Part shown: positions 55,070 to 63,381 of the stretch, in pieces
How the letters are laid out: every line of letters starts with the position of its first letter
How positions within the stretch are numbered: the first letter of the stretch is position 1
From: Paraburkholderia sp. Ac-20340
GTDB taxonomy: Bacteria > Pseudomonadota > Gammaproteobacteria > Burkholderiales > Burkholderiaceae
Direction: 5' to 3'
DNA: 64,000 nt
Assembly (NCBI RefSeq): GCF_017104965.1
Contig: NZ_JAAGPR010000016.1
Span: 1-64,000, forward strand
Made by a program: the position numbers and the translations under genes
Notes under the pieces: model-generated
What the model was told of the DNA's origin: nothing
The model's database searches: none
The model's input: only the letters and a program-made list of their open reading frames with translations

Positions 55070-55966
55070 ATGCAGACACCAGCACAAGGGAATTTCCGAA
55101 TGTACTTTGGCTTGGCTTATGTTGCCGCAATCGTATCAGTCCTCATATGGGCCATATTGCCGTATCTAATAAAATCAAGCCTACATACCATACCATTATT
55201 TCCATTTTTGATTTTTCGATTTTCAGTATCAACACTGATACTCAGTCATTGCATACGTTCAATTTACCGTAAGGCCCATCGGCTTAATCTAACAATATGG
55301 CTGAAAATTGCACTCACAAGTACACTTATTTACGTACTGCAGGCACTTGCGCTGGAGGATATTCCGGCGAGCGTTTATGTTGTCTTTTTTTCTGCCACTC
55401 CCGTCCTGACAATTGTATTGCTTCGGCTTCCCATGGCTCGGCGCGCCTGGGCTGCGACAGGAGTTTGCGTCGTAGCATTGTGCGCTTTTATATGGAGTGG
55501 ACGCGAGTCAACCGGTCAGATTCCCCTTCTAGGCGCAATGTCTATGCTCGGCGGGATGGTGTGCTGGGCGTATTACACTGTGTTTATTCATCGAATACAG
55601 AAGGAATTCAGTGATATTGAAGTTGCGCAGATCATGAATCTATTTGGACTCGCATCCTCAGTATTCCTATGGATTATCTTGGATCGGGAGATCACGGCAA
55701 TACCTCGCACGGCAATTGTTTTCCCGGTGACACTCGGCATAGTCGTCCCTTTCGGCTACGCGCTGTTTTCTTTCGCACTCAGGCACACACCAATCTTCGC
55801 TGTGACATCGCAATATTTGGAACCGATCGCATCCATCAGCATTTCATGCTTGCTCTTGGGAGAGGCGCTAAATCCAATACAGATATTCAGCGCTACACTT
55901 TGTATAGGCTCAGCGCTCGTCGTTGACAGATATTCAGAGGCTCAGCGAGCGAATGTGACGAGCTGA
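55070..55966 (+). CDS. EamA/DMT-family exporter of the islet
   Basis: 298 residues with about ten hydrophobic segments in two EamA repeats (about 15-140 and 155-290). Conserved features are LIWAILPYLIK at the start of repeat one and ALRHTPIFAVTSQYLEPIASI with LLLGEALNPIQI in repeat two. Members such as RhaT- or YddG-like proteins export amino acids and metabolites; here it probably exports the product of the upstream enzymes and may give self-resistance. The ATG at 55070 lies 11 bases after the ligase stop; a Met at residue 11 is an alternative start. Confidence 0.85.
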   Translation: MQTPAQGNFRMYFGLAYVAAIVSVLIWAILPYLIKSSLHTIPLFPFLIFRFSVSTLILSHCIRSIYRKAHRLNLTIWLKIALTSTLIYVLQALALEDIPASVYVVFFSATPVLTIVLLRLPMARRAWAATGVCVVALCAFIWSGRESTGQIPLLGAMSMLGGMVCWAYYTVFIHRIQKEFSDIEVAQIMNLFGLASSVFLWIILDREITAIPRTAIVFPVTLGIVVPFGYALFSFALRHTPIFAVTSQYLEPIASISISCLLLGEALNPIQIFSATLCIGSALVVDRYSEAQRANVTS

Positions 55967-56026
55967 TTTTGTCCAGCCTGCATTTCCGATTTCTAAAGTA
56001 GCATCGCATTACTTGTATCCTTTGGT

Positions 56027-56076
56027 ATTCGATCAAATTTACTTCCATACTTGGCCATGCGAAGATTTGATCAAAT
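56027..56076. promoter_or_regulatory. Pair of TTYGATCAAAT elements upstream of the class III aminotransferase
   Basis: ATTCGATCAAAT (56027-56038) and the perfect palindrome ATTTGATCAAAT (56065-56076) are 38 bases apart centre to centre. The second ends just before a near-perfect ribosome binding site (AAGGAGGT, 56079-56086), so a bound protein would block transcription or the start. The regulator is unknown. Confidence 0.5.
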
Positions 56077-56091
56077 CGAAAGGAGGTACGC

Positions 56092-57453
56092 ATGCCAGAC
56101 CGTCAAGGCGTGAACCGGGAACGCGCGCAACGCGTCCTCGCACGCGAGCGCAACGCCTTTATTGCCGCGCGCCCGAAATCGCAGGCGCTCTCCGCGCGGG
56201 CTGCGCAGCATCTGCTGTTCGGCGTGCCGCTGCACTGGATGAACGACTGGTCCACGCCGTTCTCGCTCTATGTCGATCGCGCGCGTGGCGCGGCCTTCAG
56301 CGACGTGGACGGTCATCGCTACGTCGACTTTTGCCTGGGCGACACGGGCGCGATGTTCGGCCACGCACCGCAGGCCGTCGCGCAGGCACTCGCGCAGCAG
56401 GCGCAACGCGGCTTCACCACCATGCTGCCCGGCGAAGACGCCGTGGCCGTGGGTGCCGCGCTCGCGCAACGCTTCGGCCTGCCCTACTGGCAGTTCGCCA
56501 TGACTGCGAGCGACGCCAATCGGTTCGCGCTGCGCTGGGCGCGCGCGGCCACTGGGCGGCAGAAGATCGTCGTGTTCAACGGCTGCTATCACGGCACGGT
56601 GGACGACGTATTCGTCGATCTCGTCGATGGCGTGCCCACGCAGCGCGCGAGCCTGCTCGGCCAGGTGCACGACCTGCTGCCGCACACGCGCGCGGTGGAA
56701 TTCAACGATCTCGCCGCGCTGGAACAAGCGCTTACCGATGGCGAAGTCGCCTGCGTGCTGGCCGAACCGGCCATGACCAACGTCGGCATGGTGTTGCCGG
56801 AAGCGGGCTTCTGGCGCGAGGCCCAGGCGCTCATCAAACGCCACGGTACGCTGCTGCTGATCGACGAAACCCACACCATCAGCAGCGGCCCGCGCGGTTA
56901 TGCACGTGCGCACGGTATCGAAGCCGATCTCTTCGTGCTCGGCAAGCCGGTGGGCGGCGGTGTGCCTTGCGCCGTTTATGGTTTCTCGGCGGAACTGGCT
57001 GCACGCGCGCAGAAAGCGAAGCTCGACGCGCCGCCGGGCCATTCGGGCATCGGCACGACGCTCACGGCCAATGCGCTGTCGATGAGCGCAATGCGCGCGA
57101 CGCTCGACGAAGTCATGACGGAAGCAGCCTACGCGCACATGTTCGCGCTCTCCGAACGGCTCGCGAGCGGCCTCACATCCACGATCGCGCGCCACGATCT
57201 GCCCTGGTGCGTCACACGCGTGGGCGCGCGCAGCGAATTCCAGTTCTGCGCCACACCCCCGCGTAACGGCACCGAAGCGCGCGCCGCGATGGACGACGAA
57301 CTCGAACACGTTATCCACCTGTATCTGCTTAATCGCGGCGTGCTGATCACGCCGTTCCACAACATGATGCTGGTGTGCCCGGACACAAGCGAAGCCGATG
57401 TCGATCGTCTGCTCGGCGCGTTCGATGCCTGTCTTGCGGAGCTTTGCGGCTAG
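56092..57453 (+). CDS. Class III PLP-dependent aminotransferase (glutamate-1-semialdehyde aminotransferase-like)
   Basis: 453 residues, start decided by AAGGAGGT six bases before the ATG. The fold is class III: DRARGAAFSDVDGHRYVDFCLGD at the N-terminal cofactor loop, GCYHGTVDD for PLP, LLLIDETHTISSGPRGY with the Asp, and LFVLGKPVGGGVPCAVYG, whose Lys binds PLP. The family comprises GSA aminomutase relatives acting on diverse amino acids; the substrate is unknown. Base composition is G+C-rich, unlike the islet next to it, so it is likely a resident gene rather than part of the cassette. The palindromes upstream suggest regulated expression. Confidence 0.85.
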   Translation: MPDRQGVNRERAQRVLARERNAFIAARPKSQALSARAAQHLLFGVPLHWMNDWSTPFSLYVDRARGAAFSDVDGHRYVDFCLGDTGAMFGHAPQAVAQALAQQAQRGFTTMLPGEDAVAVGAALAQRFGLPYWQFAMTASDANRFALRWARAATGRQKIVVFNGCYHGTVDDVFVDLVDGVPTQRASLLGQVHDLLPHTRAVEFNDLAALEQALTDGEVACVLAEPAMTNVGMVLPEAGFWREAQALIKRHGTLLLIDETHTISSGPRGYARAHGIEADLFVLGKPVGGGVPCAVYGFSAELAARAQKAKLDAPPGHSGIGTTLTANALSMSAMRATLDEVMTEAAYAHMFALSERLASGLTSTIARHDLPWCVTRVGARSEFQFCATPPRNGTEARAAMDDELEHVIHLYLLNRGVLITPFHNMMLVCPDTSEADVDRLLGAFDACLAELCG

Positions 57454-57555
57454 TGCGCGCCAGGCATCGAATGGTAAGGCGCGCTTGATATGCTTGACGG
57501 CCTGACGGCGCGCGCGCCGTGCTTTTGAATACGTTTTCCAGGCCGCCTGCAACCG

Positions 57556-58113
57556 ATGCACGATCCGCAAGACAACCTTTACGCTTACCTCACTTCGCTA
57601 CAGCAGGCGGCGCTGGGTGCGCTCAAGCGCCTGCCGCTCAAAAGCCGCGCCGCGCAGGGCGCCTTGATGGCGCTGCGCGCCGTGTGCGGCGCGGGCCTCG
57701 CTTACAGCATCGGCCGCGCCCTGCATACCGAGCAGGCGTTCTGGGCCGCGATCACCGCCATCGCCGTCACGCAGCACGATTACGCCGACACGCTCTCGCA
57801 GTCGCGCGACCAGTTCATCGGCGCGATTGCGGGCGGGATTGTCGGCTTCGCGGCGGCGACTCTGGGCGCGGAAAATATCCCGGCGTATCTGGCGGCCGTG
57901 GCCGTGGTGATCGTCGCGTGCTGGTGTCTGCGGGTGAGTACGGCCGCGCGGCTGGGTGCGATCACGACCACCATCGTGCTGCTCGTGCCCACGCAAGGCC
58001 CGGTATGGGACGTCGCGCTGTTCCGCGTGGCGGAGGTGGCCATCGGCATGGCGTGCGCGCTGCCGGTGTGCTGGGTGTTTTCGTTTGTGGAGCGGCGGTG
58101 GTTGCATGGGTAG
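57556..58113 (+). CDS. FUSC-family membrane protein
   Basis: 185 residues with five to six membrane segments. The stretch ALRAVCGAGLAYSIGRALHTEQAFWAAITAIAV, here split across residues 40-75, and the later QFIGAIAGGIVGFAAA match the fusaric-acid-resistance/YccS-type membrane half, without the large soluble domain of full-length FUSC efflux proteins. Such short forms are common in Burkholderia; whether they transport anything is unknown. The start lacks a strong ribosome binding site. Confidence 0.78.
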   Translation: MHDPQDNLYAYLTSLQQAALGALKRLPLKSRAAQGALMALRAVCGAGLAYSIGRALHTEQAFWAAITAIAVTQHDYADTLSQSRDQFIGAIAGGIVGFAAATLGAENIPAYLAAVAVVIVACWCLRVSTAARLGAITTTIVLLVPTQGPVWDVALFRVAEVAIGMACALPVCWVFSFVERRWLHG

Positions 58114-58390
58114 GATGCCGTTTTCATCCGGCGCTTTTTATCGCTCTCAACCCTCGCGAAATAATCCATCTCCCGCTGCTGCGCAATGATCTGCGCAATA
58201 GCGGCGATAATGACGCACGCCATGCGACAGCGCCCGATCCGGGCGTGCGCAATGGTATCGCCGGGTGCGGCTGGTGCGCGCGGGCAGCGTCGAAACGCCC
58301 CCCGCCAACGCGAAATCGTGCGACACTCCTCGGCCGCGCCAATCCTGGCGCACGAGATCCAACGACACGCTTTTCGCGACGCCGCACGCC

Positions 58391-58522
58391 ATGAATACGA
58401 CTCCCCAATCTGTCCCCGCCACGAACGCTGCGCCGCGCAAGACCATTACGCTGCTGCAAATGCTTGCGCTGATCGCCTTCGGTGGCATCGCGGCTTCGCT
58501 GGTGCTCCGTCTCTTCGTCTAA
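58391..58522 (+). CDS. Small single-span membrane protein, 43 residues
   Basis: From the ATG at 58391 it has a Thr/Pro-rich N-terminus of about 20 residues and one hydrophobic segment (LLQMLALIAFGGIAASLVL). The frame extends to 58265 but those residues look like shadow sequence. It lies 57 bases upstream of the rubredoxin gene on the same strand, and may be co-transcribed. No family recognised and the ribosome binding site is weak, so it is tentative. Confidence 0.4.
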   Translation: MNTTPQSVPATNAAPRKTITLLQMLALIAFGGIAASLVLRLFV

Positions 58523-58579
58523 GCGACCAGACGACGACACCACGCCGCGCGGGACGCCTGGCCACCTGTTTTTCCGTTT

Positions 58580-59002
58580 ATGTACAAGAAAGGCGTCGCC
58601 CTCGAAATCCAGTTCTCCCCCGAGCGTCTGAATGACGGCGCAGGCGATCCCTACTGGATCGACCTCACTGCCGAAGAAGCCGCTGCGCTGCTCGACACCT
58701 TGCAGACGAAGCTCGCCGCGCGCGAAAGCACGTCGGCGCCGCTGGTCGTCGCGCTCGACACGCCGCGCGAAACGCCGGCCACGGCTGCACCAGCGACCGA
58801 AGCCGAAGCCGCAAAAACCGCAGCCGACGATGCAGCCTTCAAGCAATGGGTCTGCGTGATCTGCGGCTGGGTCTACGACGAAGCGACCGGCGCGCCCGAT
58901 GACGGCCTCGCACCCGGCACGCGCTGGGCCGACGTGCCCGAAGACTGGCGCTGCCCGCTGTGCGACGTGGGTAAGGAAGACTTCGCGCTCGTCGAGTTCT
59001 GA
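58580..59002 (+). CDS. Rubredoxin with an N-terminal extension
   Basis: 140 residues. The last 52 are a rubredoxin domain: Cys92 and Cys95 in CVICG, then DDGLAPGTRWADVPEDW, and Cys125 and Cys128 in CPLCDVGKEDF, which bind one iron for electron transfer. Ordinary rubredoxins are about 55 residues, and this one carries about 88 additional residues: a folded-looking first 50 (GVALEIQFSPERL, DLTAEEAAALLDTLQ) and an Ala/Thr-rich linker. The redox partner is unknown; no alkane hydroxylase gene is near. Confidence 0.88.
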   Translation: MYKKGVALEIQFSPERLNDGAGDPYWIDLTAEEAAALLDTLQTKLAARESTSAPLVVALDTPRETPATAAPATEAEAAKTAADDAAFKQWVCVICGWVYDEATGAPDDGLAPGTRWADVPEDWRCPLCDVGKEDFALVEF

Positions 59003-59036
59003 TTCAGCGCACCGTCGCAGCAAAACCGCAGGGCGC

Positions 59037-59888
59037 TCAGCCGCCCTCGCGCCCACGCGGCTCGTAGAACAACGCGAACAGTTCCGACTGCGAACTCACG
59101 CCTAACTTCGCGTAAATGTGCTTTTTGTGCGCCCGCACGGTTTCGAACGAGATTTCGAGCCGTTCGGCGATCGCGCGCGTCGAAAAGCCCGACAAACTCT
59201 GCCGCACCACCTCGATTTCGCGCGCCGTCAGCGGCGTGCGTCCGCTTTGCTGCGTGACCGCCTCGAAACGGCTCGCACTGTCGATCTCGTGCAGCGCCCC
59301 GGCCGCGCTCGCCTCCACCGCCTCGGACTGCGGCACTTCCGTCATCGTATCGCTCGCGATCAACGGCTCGTAAGCGAGCCGCTGGCGCATCAGCGCGATC
59401 ACCCACGGCGCGAACAATGCGAACTGCGCAATATCGCGCTCCGTGTAATGGTGCTTTGCACCCAGCGAAAAAATCAGCGTGCGCTGCGCGTCGAACGGCA
59501 CGTTGAACTGCACTTCATCGCCGATGATGTTGCTCTTGAAATAGCGCTGATAGTAGTCCGTCATGCGGAAGTTATCGGGCGCGACTTCGGCCAGCGTCAC
59601 CAGCCCCGCGCGCGGTCTTTCGCATGCGTTGATATAGAACGGATCGAGCTGGTACATCCCCTCCAGATACGCGCGGAACAAGCGATCCACGGTGCCGTCG
59701 GGCATCGGCGACTCGGCGCAGACGAGCGGTGCGCGGTCGCGCACGAAGACCAGCGCGACCCAGTTGTCGAAGGCGGCGAAACGTTCGATGACGCGCGTCG
59801 TGCGGGTCCAGAAATCGGGGCCGTCGAGGGCGTCGATCAGCGTCGCGATGTGATGATGGAACGCGCGGTCCTGCCAGTCGTGTTCCAT
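59037..59888 (-). CDS. LuxR-type transcriptional regulator
   Basis: 283 residues from the ATG at 59888, fixed by GGAGGAACC just upstream; the frame stays open to 60323 but that part is antisense to the nitrilase gene. The C-terminal GerE HTH is at about 210-270: LTAREIEVVRQSLSGFSTRA and IAERLEISFETVRAHKKHIY. The N-terminal 180 residues are not a standard receiver or acyl-homoserine-lactone domain that I recognise. It is divergent from the nitrilase-family gene, which it probably regulates along with the permease downstream. Confidence 0.85.
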   Translation of the reverse strand: MEHDWQDRAFHHHIATLIDALDGPDFWTRTTRVIERFAAFDNWVALVFVRDRAPLVCAESPMPDGTVDRLFRAYLEGMYQLDPFYINACERPRAGLVTLAEVAPDNFRMTDYYQRYFKSNIIGDEVQFNVPFDAQRTLIFSLGAKHHYTERDIAQFALFAPWVIALMRQRLAYEPLIASDTMTEVPQSEAVEASAAGALHEIDSASRFEAVTQQSGRTPLTAREIEVVRQSLSGFSTRAIAERLEISFETVRAHKKHIYAKLGVSSQSELFALFYEPRGREGG

Positions 59889-60096
59889 GGTTCCTCCGAT
59901 CAGGGTACCCCTGCTGGGTAATTCCTGGACAAAAATAACGTGGTGATAATAGCCGCTCCAGACGCTGGCGCGGCCACAAATAAGCAATAGCCAGGCAACA
60001 CCGCCGCCAGCCTGATAGATTGAGTCGCTTTTTACGATGTATGGGACCGCATCCGGCGCGCAAGAACGCGCCGGCGGCGGTCGACAGGAGACAGAC

Positions 60097-60927
60097 ATGC
60101 AACTCGAACTCGCGCAGATTCCCCTCGTGGACGGCGCCGTCGCCCCGAACCTGACGCGCACGATCGACGCGATCGGCCAGCGCCGCGCGGGCACCGACCT
60201 GATGGTCTTCCCCGAAGCCACCCTCACCGGCTTTCCCACGCGCGAGAACGTGCGCGATATCGCCGAAACGCTGTCCGGCCCGTCGCTCACCGCCGTGCGC
60301 GACGCCGCGCGCGCCGCCAGCATGGCTGTCGCCGTGGGCCTCGCCGAACGCGACGGCGATCATTTCTACAACACCACGGTGCTGATCGACGAGCGCGGCG
60401 ACATCGCCCTGCGCTATCGCAAGACGCACCTGTGGGCCACGGACGTGGGCGTTTTCACGCCCGGCGATCGCTACGAAGTCTGCGAATTCAAGGGCATGAC
60501 CGTCGGTCTGCTGATCTGCTACGACATCGAGTTCCCCGAGACCGCGCGTGCGGTCGGCTCGCTCGGCGCCGAAATGCTGATCGTCACCAACGGCAACATG
60601 GACCCGTTCGGTCCGGTGCATCGCCGCGCGATCGTCGCGCGCGCGCAGGAAAACCAGATGTTCGCGGCGCTCGTGAACCGTATCGGCGATGGCGACGACA
60701 ACCTCACGTTCCCCGGCGAATCGGCGCTCGTGAGCCCGTTCGGCGACGTGCTGGCCGAACTCAAGGGCGAAGACGCCGTGCTGCCCGTGACCGTGGATCG
60801 CGCGCTGCTGGCGCAAAGCCGCGAGCACTACAGCTATCTGCATGACGCGCGCATCGCGCTGAATCTCGCCGATGAAAACGACGCGCAAGGCCGCCGCTCG
60901 CTCAATATCCGTGCACGCGCGCGTTAA
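60097..60927 (+). CDS. Carbon-nitrogen hydrolase (nitrilase superfamily)
   Basis: 276 residues from the ATG at 60097, with GGAGA seven bases upstream. The Glu-Lys-Cys triad is visible: Glu in LMVFPEATLTGFP, Lys in LRYRKTHLW and Cys in LLICYDIEFPE. The size and the FEFPE-like motif place it among Nit/R-amidase/N-carbamoylputrescine-type amidases rather than true nitrilases. The product is ammonia or an amine plus an acid. With an APC permease downstream and a LuxR regulator opposite, it may hydrolyse an imported amide or carbamoyl amine; the substrate is inference. Confidence 0.87.
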   Translation: MQLELAQIPLVDGAVAPNLTRTIDAIGQRRAGTDLMVFPEATLTGFPTRENVRDIAETLSGPSLTAVRDAARAASMAVAVGLAERDGDHFYNTTVLIDERGDIALRYRKTHLWATDVGVFTPGDRYEVCEFKGMTVGLLICYDIEFPETARAVGSLGAEMLIVTNGNMDPFGPVHRRAIVARAQENQMFAALVNRIGDGDDNLTFPGESALVSPFGDVLAELKGEDAVLPVTVDRALLAQSREHYSYLHDARIALNLADENDAQGRRSLNIRARAR

Positions 60928-61237
60928 TCGCCGTAATCGCTTTATCCCGGATCGACAGCACGCTATGTGTGCCGGCCGGTCCGGTCCCCCGCAGTATTGA
61001 ACCGCTGATTGCCGCATCGCCGGCTTTGTCGAAAGACAGGGCTCGCGATGGCAGATCAAGCGAATCTCAGTGATTCGGACCCCGAAACGAATCGCGAAGT
61101 CGAATTGAAGGACCGGCGCGCCACGCAGGGAGAATGCGCGCCACACGTTTGCACACGGATTCGCCCGGCCGTGCCTCGAAACAGGCCGCGCGGGTTCGCG
61201 CAACCCACACCCGCTGCACTTTGGAGACACCTGCATC
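60928..61237. other. Intergenic region between nitrilase and permease
   Basis: 310 bases. No terminator with a T run, no gene and no repeat recognised. The two flanking genes may be co-transcribed or have separate promoters. Confidence 0.4.
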
Positions 61238-62593
61238 ATGAAGCCATCTTCACCGCCCGCCGCCAGCGGCGCACGAGAACCGCATCTCAAGCGCACGCTC
61301 GGCCTGCCTTCCGTGCTGCTGTTCGGCCTCGCCTACATGGCGCCGCTGATCGTCTACGGCACCTACGGCGTGCTCGCCGGTGCAAGCCAGGACACGGCCG
61401 CGCTCGCTTACCTGATCGCGCTCGTCGCCATCGTCTTCACGGCACTGAGCTACGGCAAGCTTGCGCGTCTGTTCCCGGTGGCCGGTTCCGCCTACACCTA
61501 CACGCGCAAAAGCTTCAACTCGCACATGGGCTTCATGATCGGTTGGGCCACGCTGCTCGACTACTTCTTCCTGCCGATGGTGATCTGGCTGATCGGCGCG
61601 GCCTATCTGGGCGCCGCGTTCCCGAGCGTGCCCGCGTGGGTCTGGATCGTTGCGTTCATCGTGCTGACGAGCGGCCTGAACGTGCTCGGCATCGAACTGG
61701 CCGCACGCTTCAACATCGTGCTGATGGTCGTGCAACTCGGTATCGCCGCGATGTTCGTCGTGCTGTGCTGCCACTACGCTTCGGCCGCTGCGGGTCCTGG
61801 CGGTCTCTTCACCGCGCAGCCGTTCTTCCAGCCGCACGTGCCGCTGTCGGCGACGATGGCGGGCGCCGCGATCGCTGCGTATTCGTACCTCGGCTTCGAC
61901 GCGGTTTCGACGCTGACCGAAGAAACCATCGAGCCCGAAAAGACCATCCCGCGCGCCATCGTGCTGATCGCGCTGGTGGGCGGCGCGATCTTCGTGATCG
62001 CCGCGTACACGCTGCAACTCGCGCATCCCGGCGCCGTGTTCAAGGACCCGGATTCGGCCGCGTTCGAAATCGCCCGCAAGGTGGGCGGCGATATCTTCGT
62101 GACGATCTTCCTCGCAGGCCTGATCCTCGCGCAATTCGCTTCGGGCATCTCGGCGCAGGCTAGCGTTGGCCGACTGCTCTACGCGATGGGCCGCGACGAA
62201 GTGCTGCCCAAGTCGATCTTCGGCTACATTCACCCGCGCTTTCGCACGCCGGCAATCAACATTGTGATCGCCGGTATCGTCGGCCTGATCGCACTGAAGC
62301 TCGATGTCGCCACGTCCACGTCGTTCATCAACTTCGGCGCGTTCCTCGCGTTCACCTCGGTGAACCTGTGCGTGATCCGCCAGTACTTCAACGGCGCGGC
62401 CGGTTCGCGCGGCTTCGGCTTCATGGGCGGCGTGGTGTTCCCGCTGATCGGCGCGGTCACCGACATCTGGTTGCTGTGCAGCCTCGAAAAGACGGCGATC
62501 GTGCTGGGCGTGATCTGGTTCGTGCTGGGTCTGGCCTACCTCGGCTGGATCACGCGCTGCTTCCGCCGCGCACCGCCGGAAATGGCTGTCTAA
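61238..62593 (+). CDS. APC-superfamily amino acid/polyamine permease (PuuP-like)
   Basis: 451 residues with twelve membrane segments. N-terminal LKRTLGLPSVLLFGLAYMAP (about 18-37) and PVAGSAYTYTRKSFNSHMGF match the putrescine-importer-like APC group; AYSYLGFDAVSTLTEETIEP is the APC consensus in the sixth helix region. The protein probably imports a polyamine, amide or amino acid across the inner membrane. It lies downstream of the nitrilase-family gene in the same direction, and a strong terminator follows. Confidence 0.88.
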   Translation: MKPSSPPAASGAREPHLKRTLGLPSVLLFGLAYMAPLIVYGTYGVLAGASQDTAALAYLIALVAIVFTALSYGKLARLFPVAGSAYTYTRKSFNSHMGFMIGWATLLDYFFLPMVIWLIGAAYLGAAFPSVPAWVWIVAFIVLTSGLNVLGIELAARFNIVLMVVQLGIAAMFVVLCCHYASAAAGPGGLFTAQPFFQPHVPLSATMAGAAIAAYSYLGFDAVSTLTEETIEPEKTIPRAIVLIALVGGAIFVIAAYTLQLAHPGAVFKDPDSAAFEIARKVGGDIFVTIFLAGLILAQFASGISAQASVGRLLYAMGRDEVLPKSIFGYIHPRFRTPAINIVIAGIVGLIALKLDVATSTSFINFGAFLAFTSVNLCVIRQYFNGAAGSRGFGFMGGVVFPLIGAVTDIWLLCSLEKTAIVLGVIWFVLGLAYLGWITRCFRRAPPEMAV

Positions 62594-62632
62594 GCCGCAG
62601 GTTTTCCGCGCGCCAGGCTCGCGCAACACATA

Positions 62633-62674
62633 AAAAAACGGCGAACGCCCCGCAAGGGGCGTTCGCCGTTTTTC
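62633..62674. terminator. Bidirectional terminator between permease and gntR
   Basis: An 18-base stem (62634-62651 with 62656-62673) with a GCAA loop, A-rich on the left and ending in five T residues on the right, so it can terminate both convergent transcripts. Confidence 0.93.
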
Positions 62675-62709
62675 GTTGCACGCGCAACGAAGCCGCGTGC
62701 CGCGCTACC

Positions 62710-63381
62710 TCAATCCGATAAGCCCGCCAGCCGCGCCGCCGCCATCACTTCGCGTTTCGTATCGAGAATATGCTGCTCGATCAACGCGACCACGTCATCC
62801 ACCGCGCGCCGCTTGCAGGCATCGACGATCTCGTAGTGATCGCGCTGCACGTCGCCCTTTTCCGTATCGAGCGACATGCGCAGATGCGGATAGCGATTCG
62901 TCGTGCTCAAACAGTATTCCTCGATCATCTTGCGCAGCCGCGAATTGTTCGCGGGCGCGCACAGCGCGAGGTGAAACTGACGGTTGTATTCGGCCCAGTC
63001 GGCGGGCGACGTCGCGGCGTCATACGCGGCGAGGATGCGCTTCATCACGTCGATATCGGCGGCCACCATATTCGGCACCGCCAGCTTCGCCGCGTAAGTT
63101 TCCAGCGCCGCGCGGATGTCGAGCAATTCGCAGATCTCGCGCGTGGACATCGCCATCACCACGGCGCCGCGGTTGAGCTGATAGCTCACGAGCCCTTCGG
63201 CTTCGAGCTGGCGCAGCGCCTCGCGCACGGGAATGCGGCTCGCGCCGAAGCGCTCCGCCAGGCCCTCCTGGCGCAACTGCGCGCCCGGCGGCAGCACGCC
63301 GCGCAGGATCTCATCGCGCAACTGATCGCGGATGGTTTGAGGCAGCGATCGTTGGTCTTCCTTGCCCTGCACTGTCGTCAT
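62710..63381 (-). CDS. GntR-family regulator, FadR/FCD type
   Basis: 223 residues. Winged HTH: LPQTIRDQLRDEIL, LAERFGASRIPVREALRQLE, then EGLVSYQLNRGAVV. The FCD domain has the metal ligands in the AEYNRQFHLALC and VQRDHYEIVDACKRR regions. It is divergent from a LivK-type binding-protein gene, and the repeated GGATACAA elements between them are candidate operators, so it probably represses that transport operon. The ATG at 63381 has only a modest ribosome binding site. Confidence 0.9.
   Translation of the reverse strand: MTTVQGKEDQRSLPQTIRDQLRDEILRGVLPPGAQLRQEGLAERFGASRIPVREALRQLEAEGLVSYQLNRGAVVMAMSTREICELLDIRAALETYAAKLAVPNMVAADIDVMKRILAAYDAATSPADWAEYNRQFHLALCAPANNSRLRKMIEEYCLSTTNRYPHLRMSLDTEKGDVQRDHYEIVDACKRRAVDDVVALIEQHILDTKREVMAAARLAGLSD

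Larger units (their letters stand above)
51480..56000 (+). other. A+T-rich biosynthetic islet of four genes
   Basis: The four genes from 51504 to 55966 all read rightward with gaps of 64, 38 and 11 bases, and their base composition differs sharply from the flanks. By hand count, 53221-53280 has 19 G+C in 60 bases, while 56341-56400 has 45. No integrase, transposase, tRNA or flanking direct repeat was seen. The content (keto-acid C-methyltransferase, aminotransferase, ATP-grasp ligase, EamA exporter) is that of a small natural-product cassette, probably gained by horizontal transfer. Confidence 0.8.

Noticed and set aside
51480..56000. Prophage or insertion sequence as origin of the A+T-rich islet
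   Set aside because: No phage, integrase or transposase genes, no terminal inverted repeats and no tRNA target were found.
58124..59056. Long minus-strand open frame across the small membrane protein and rubredoxin genes
   Set aside because: It is antisense to the rubredoxin gene, whose Cys motifs are unmistakable, and has no recognisable domain.
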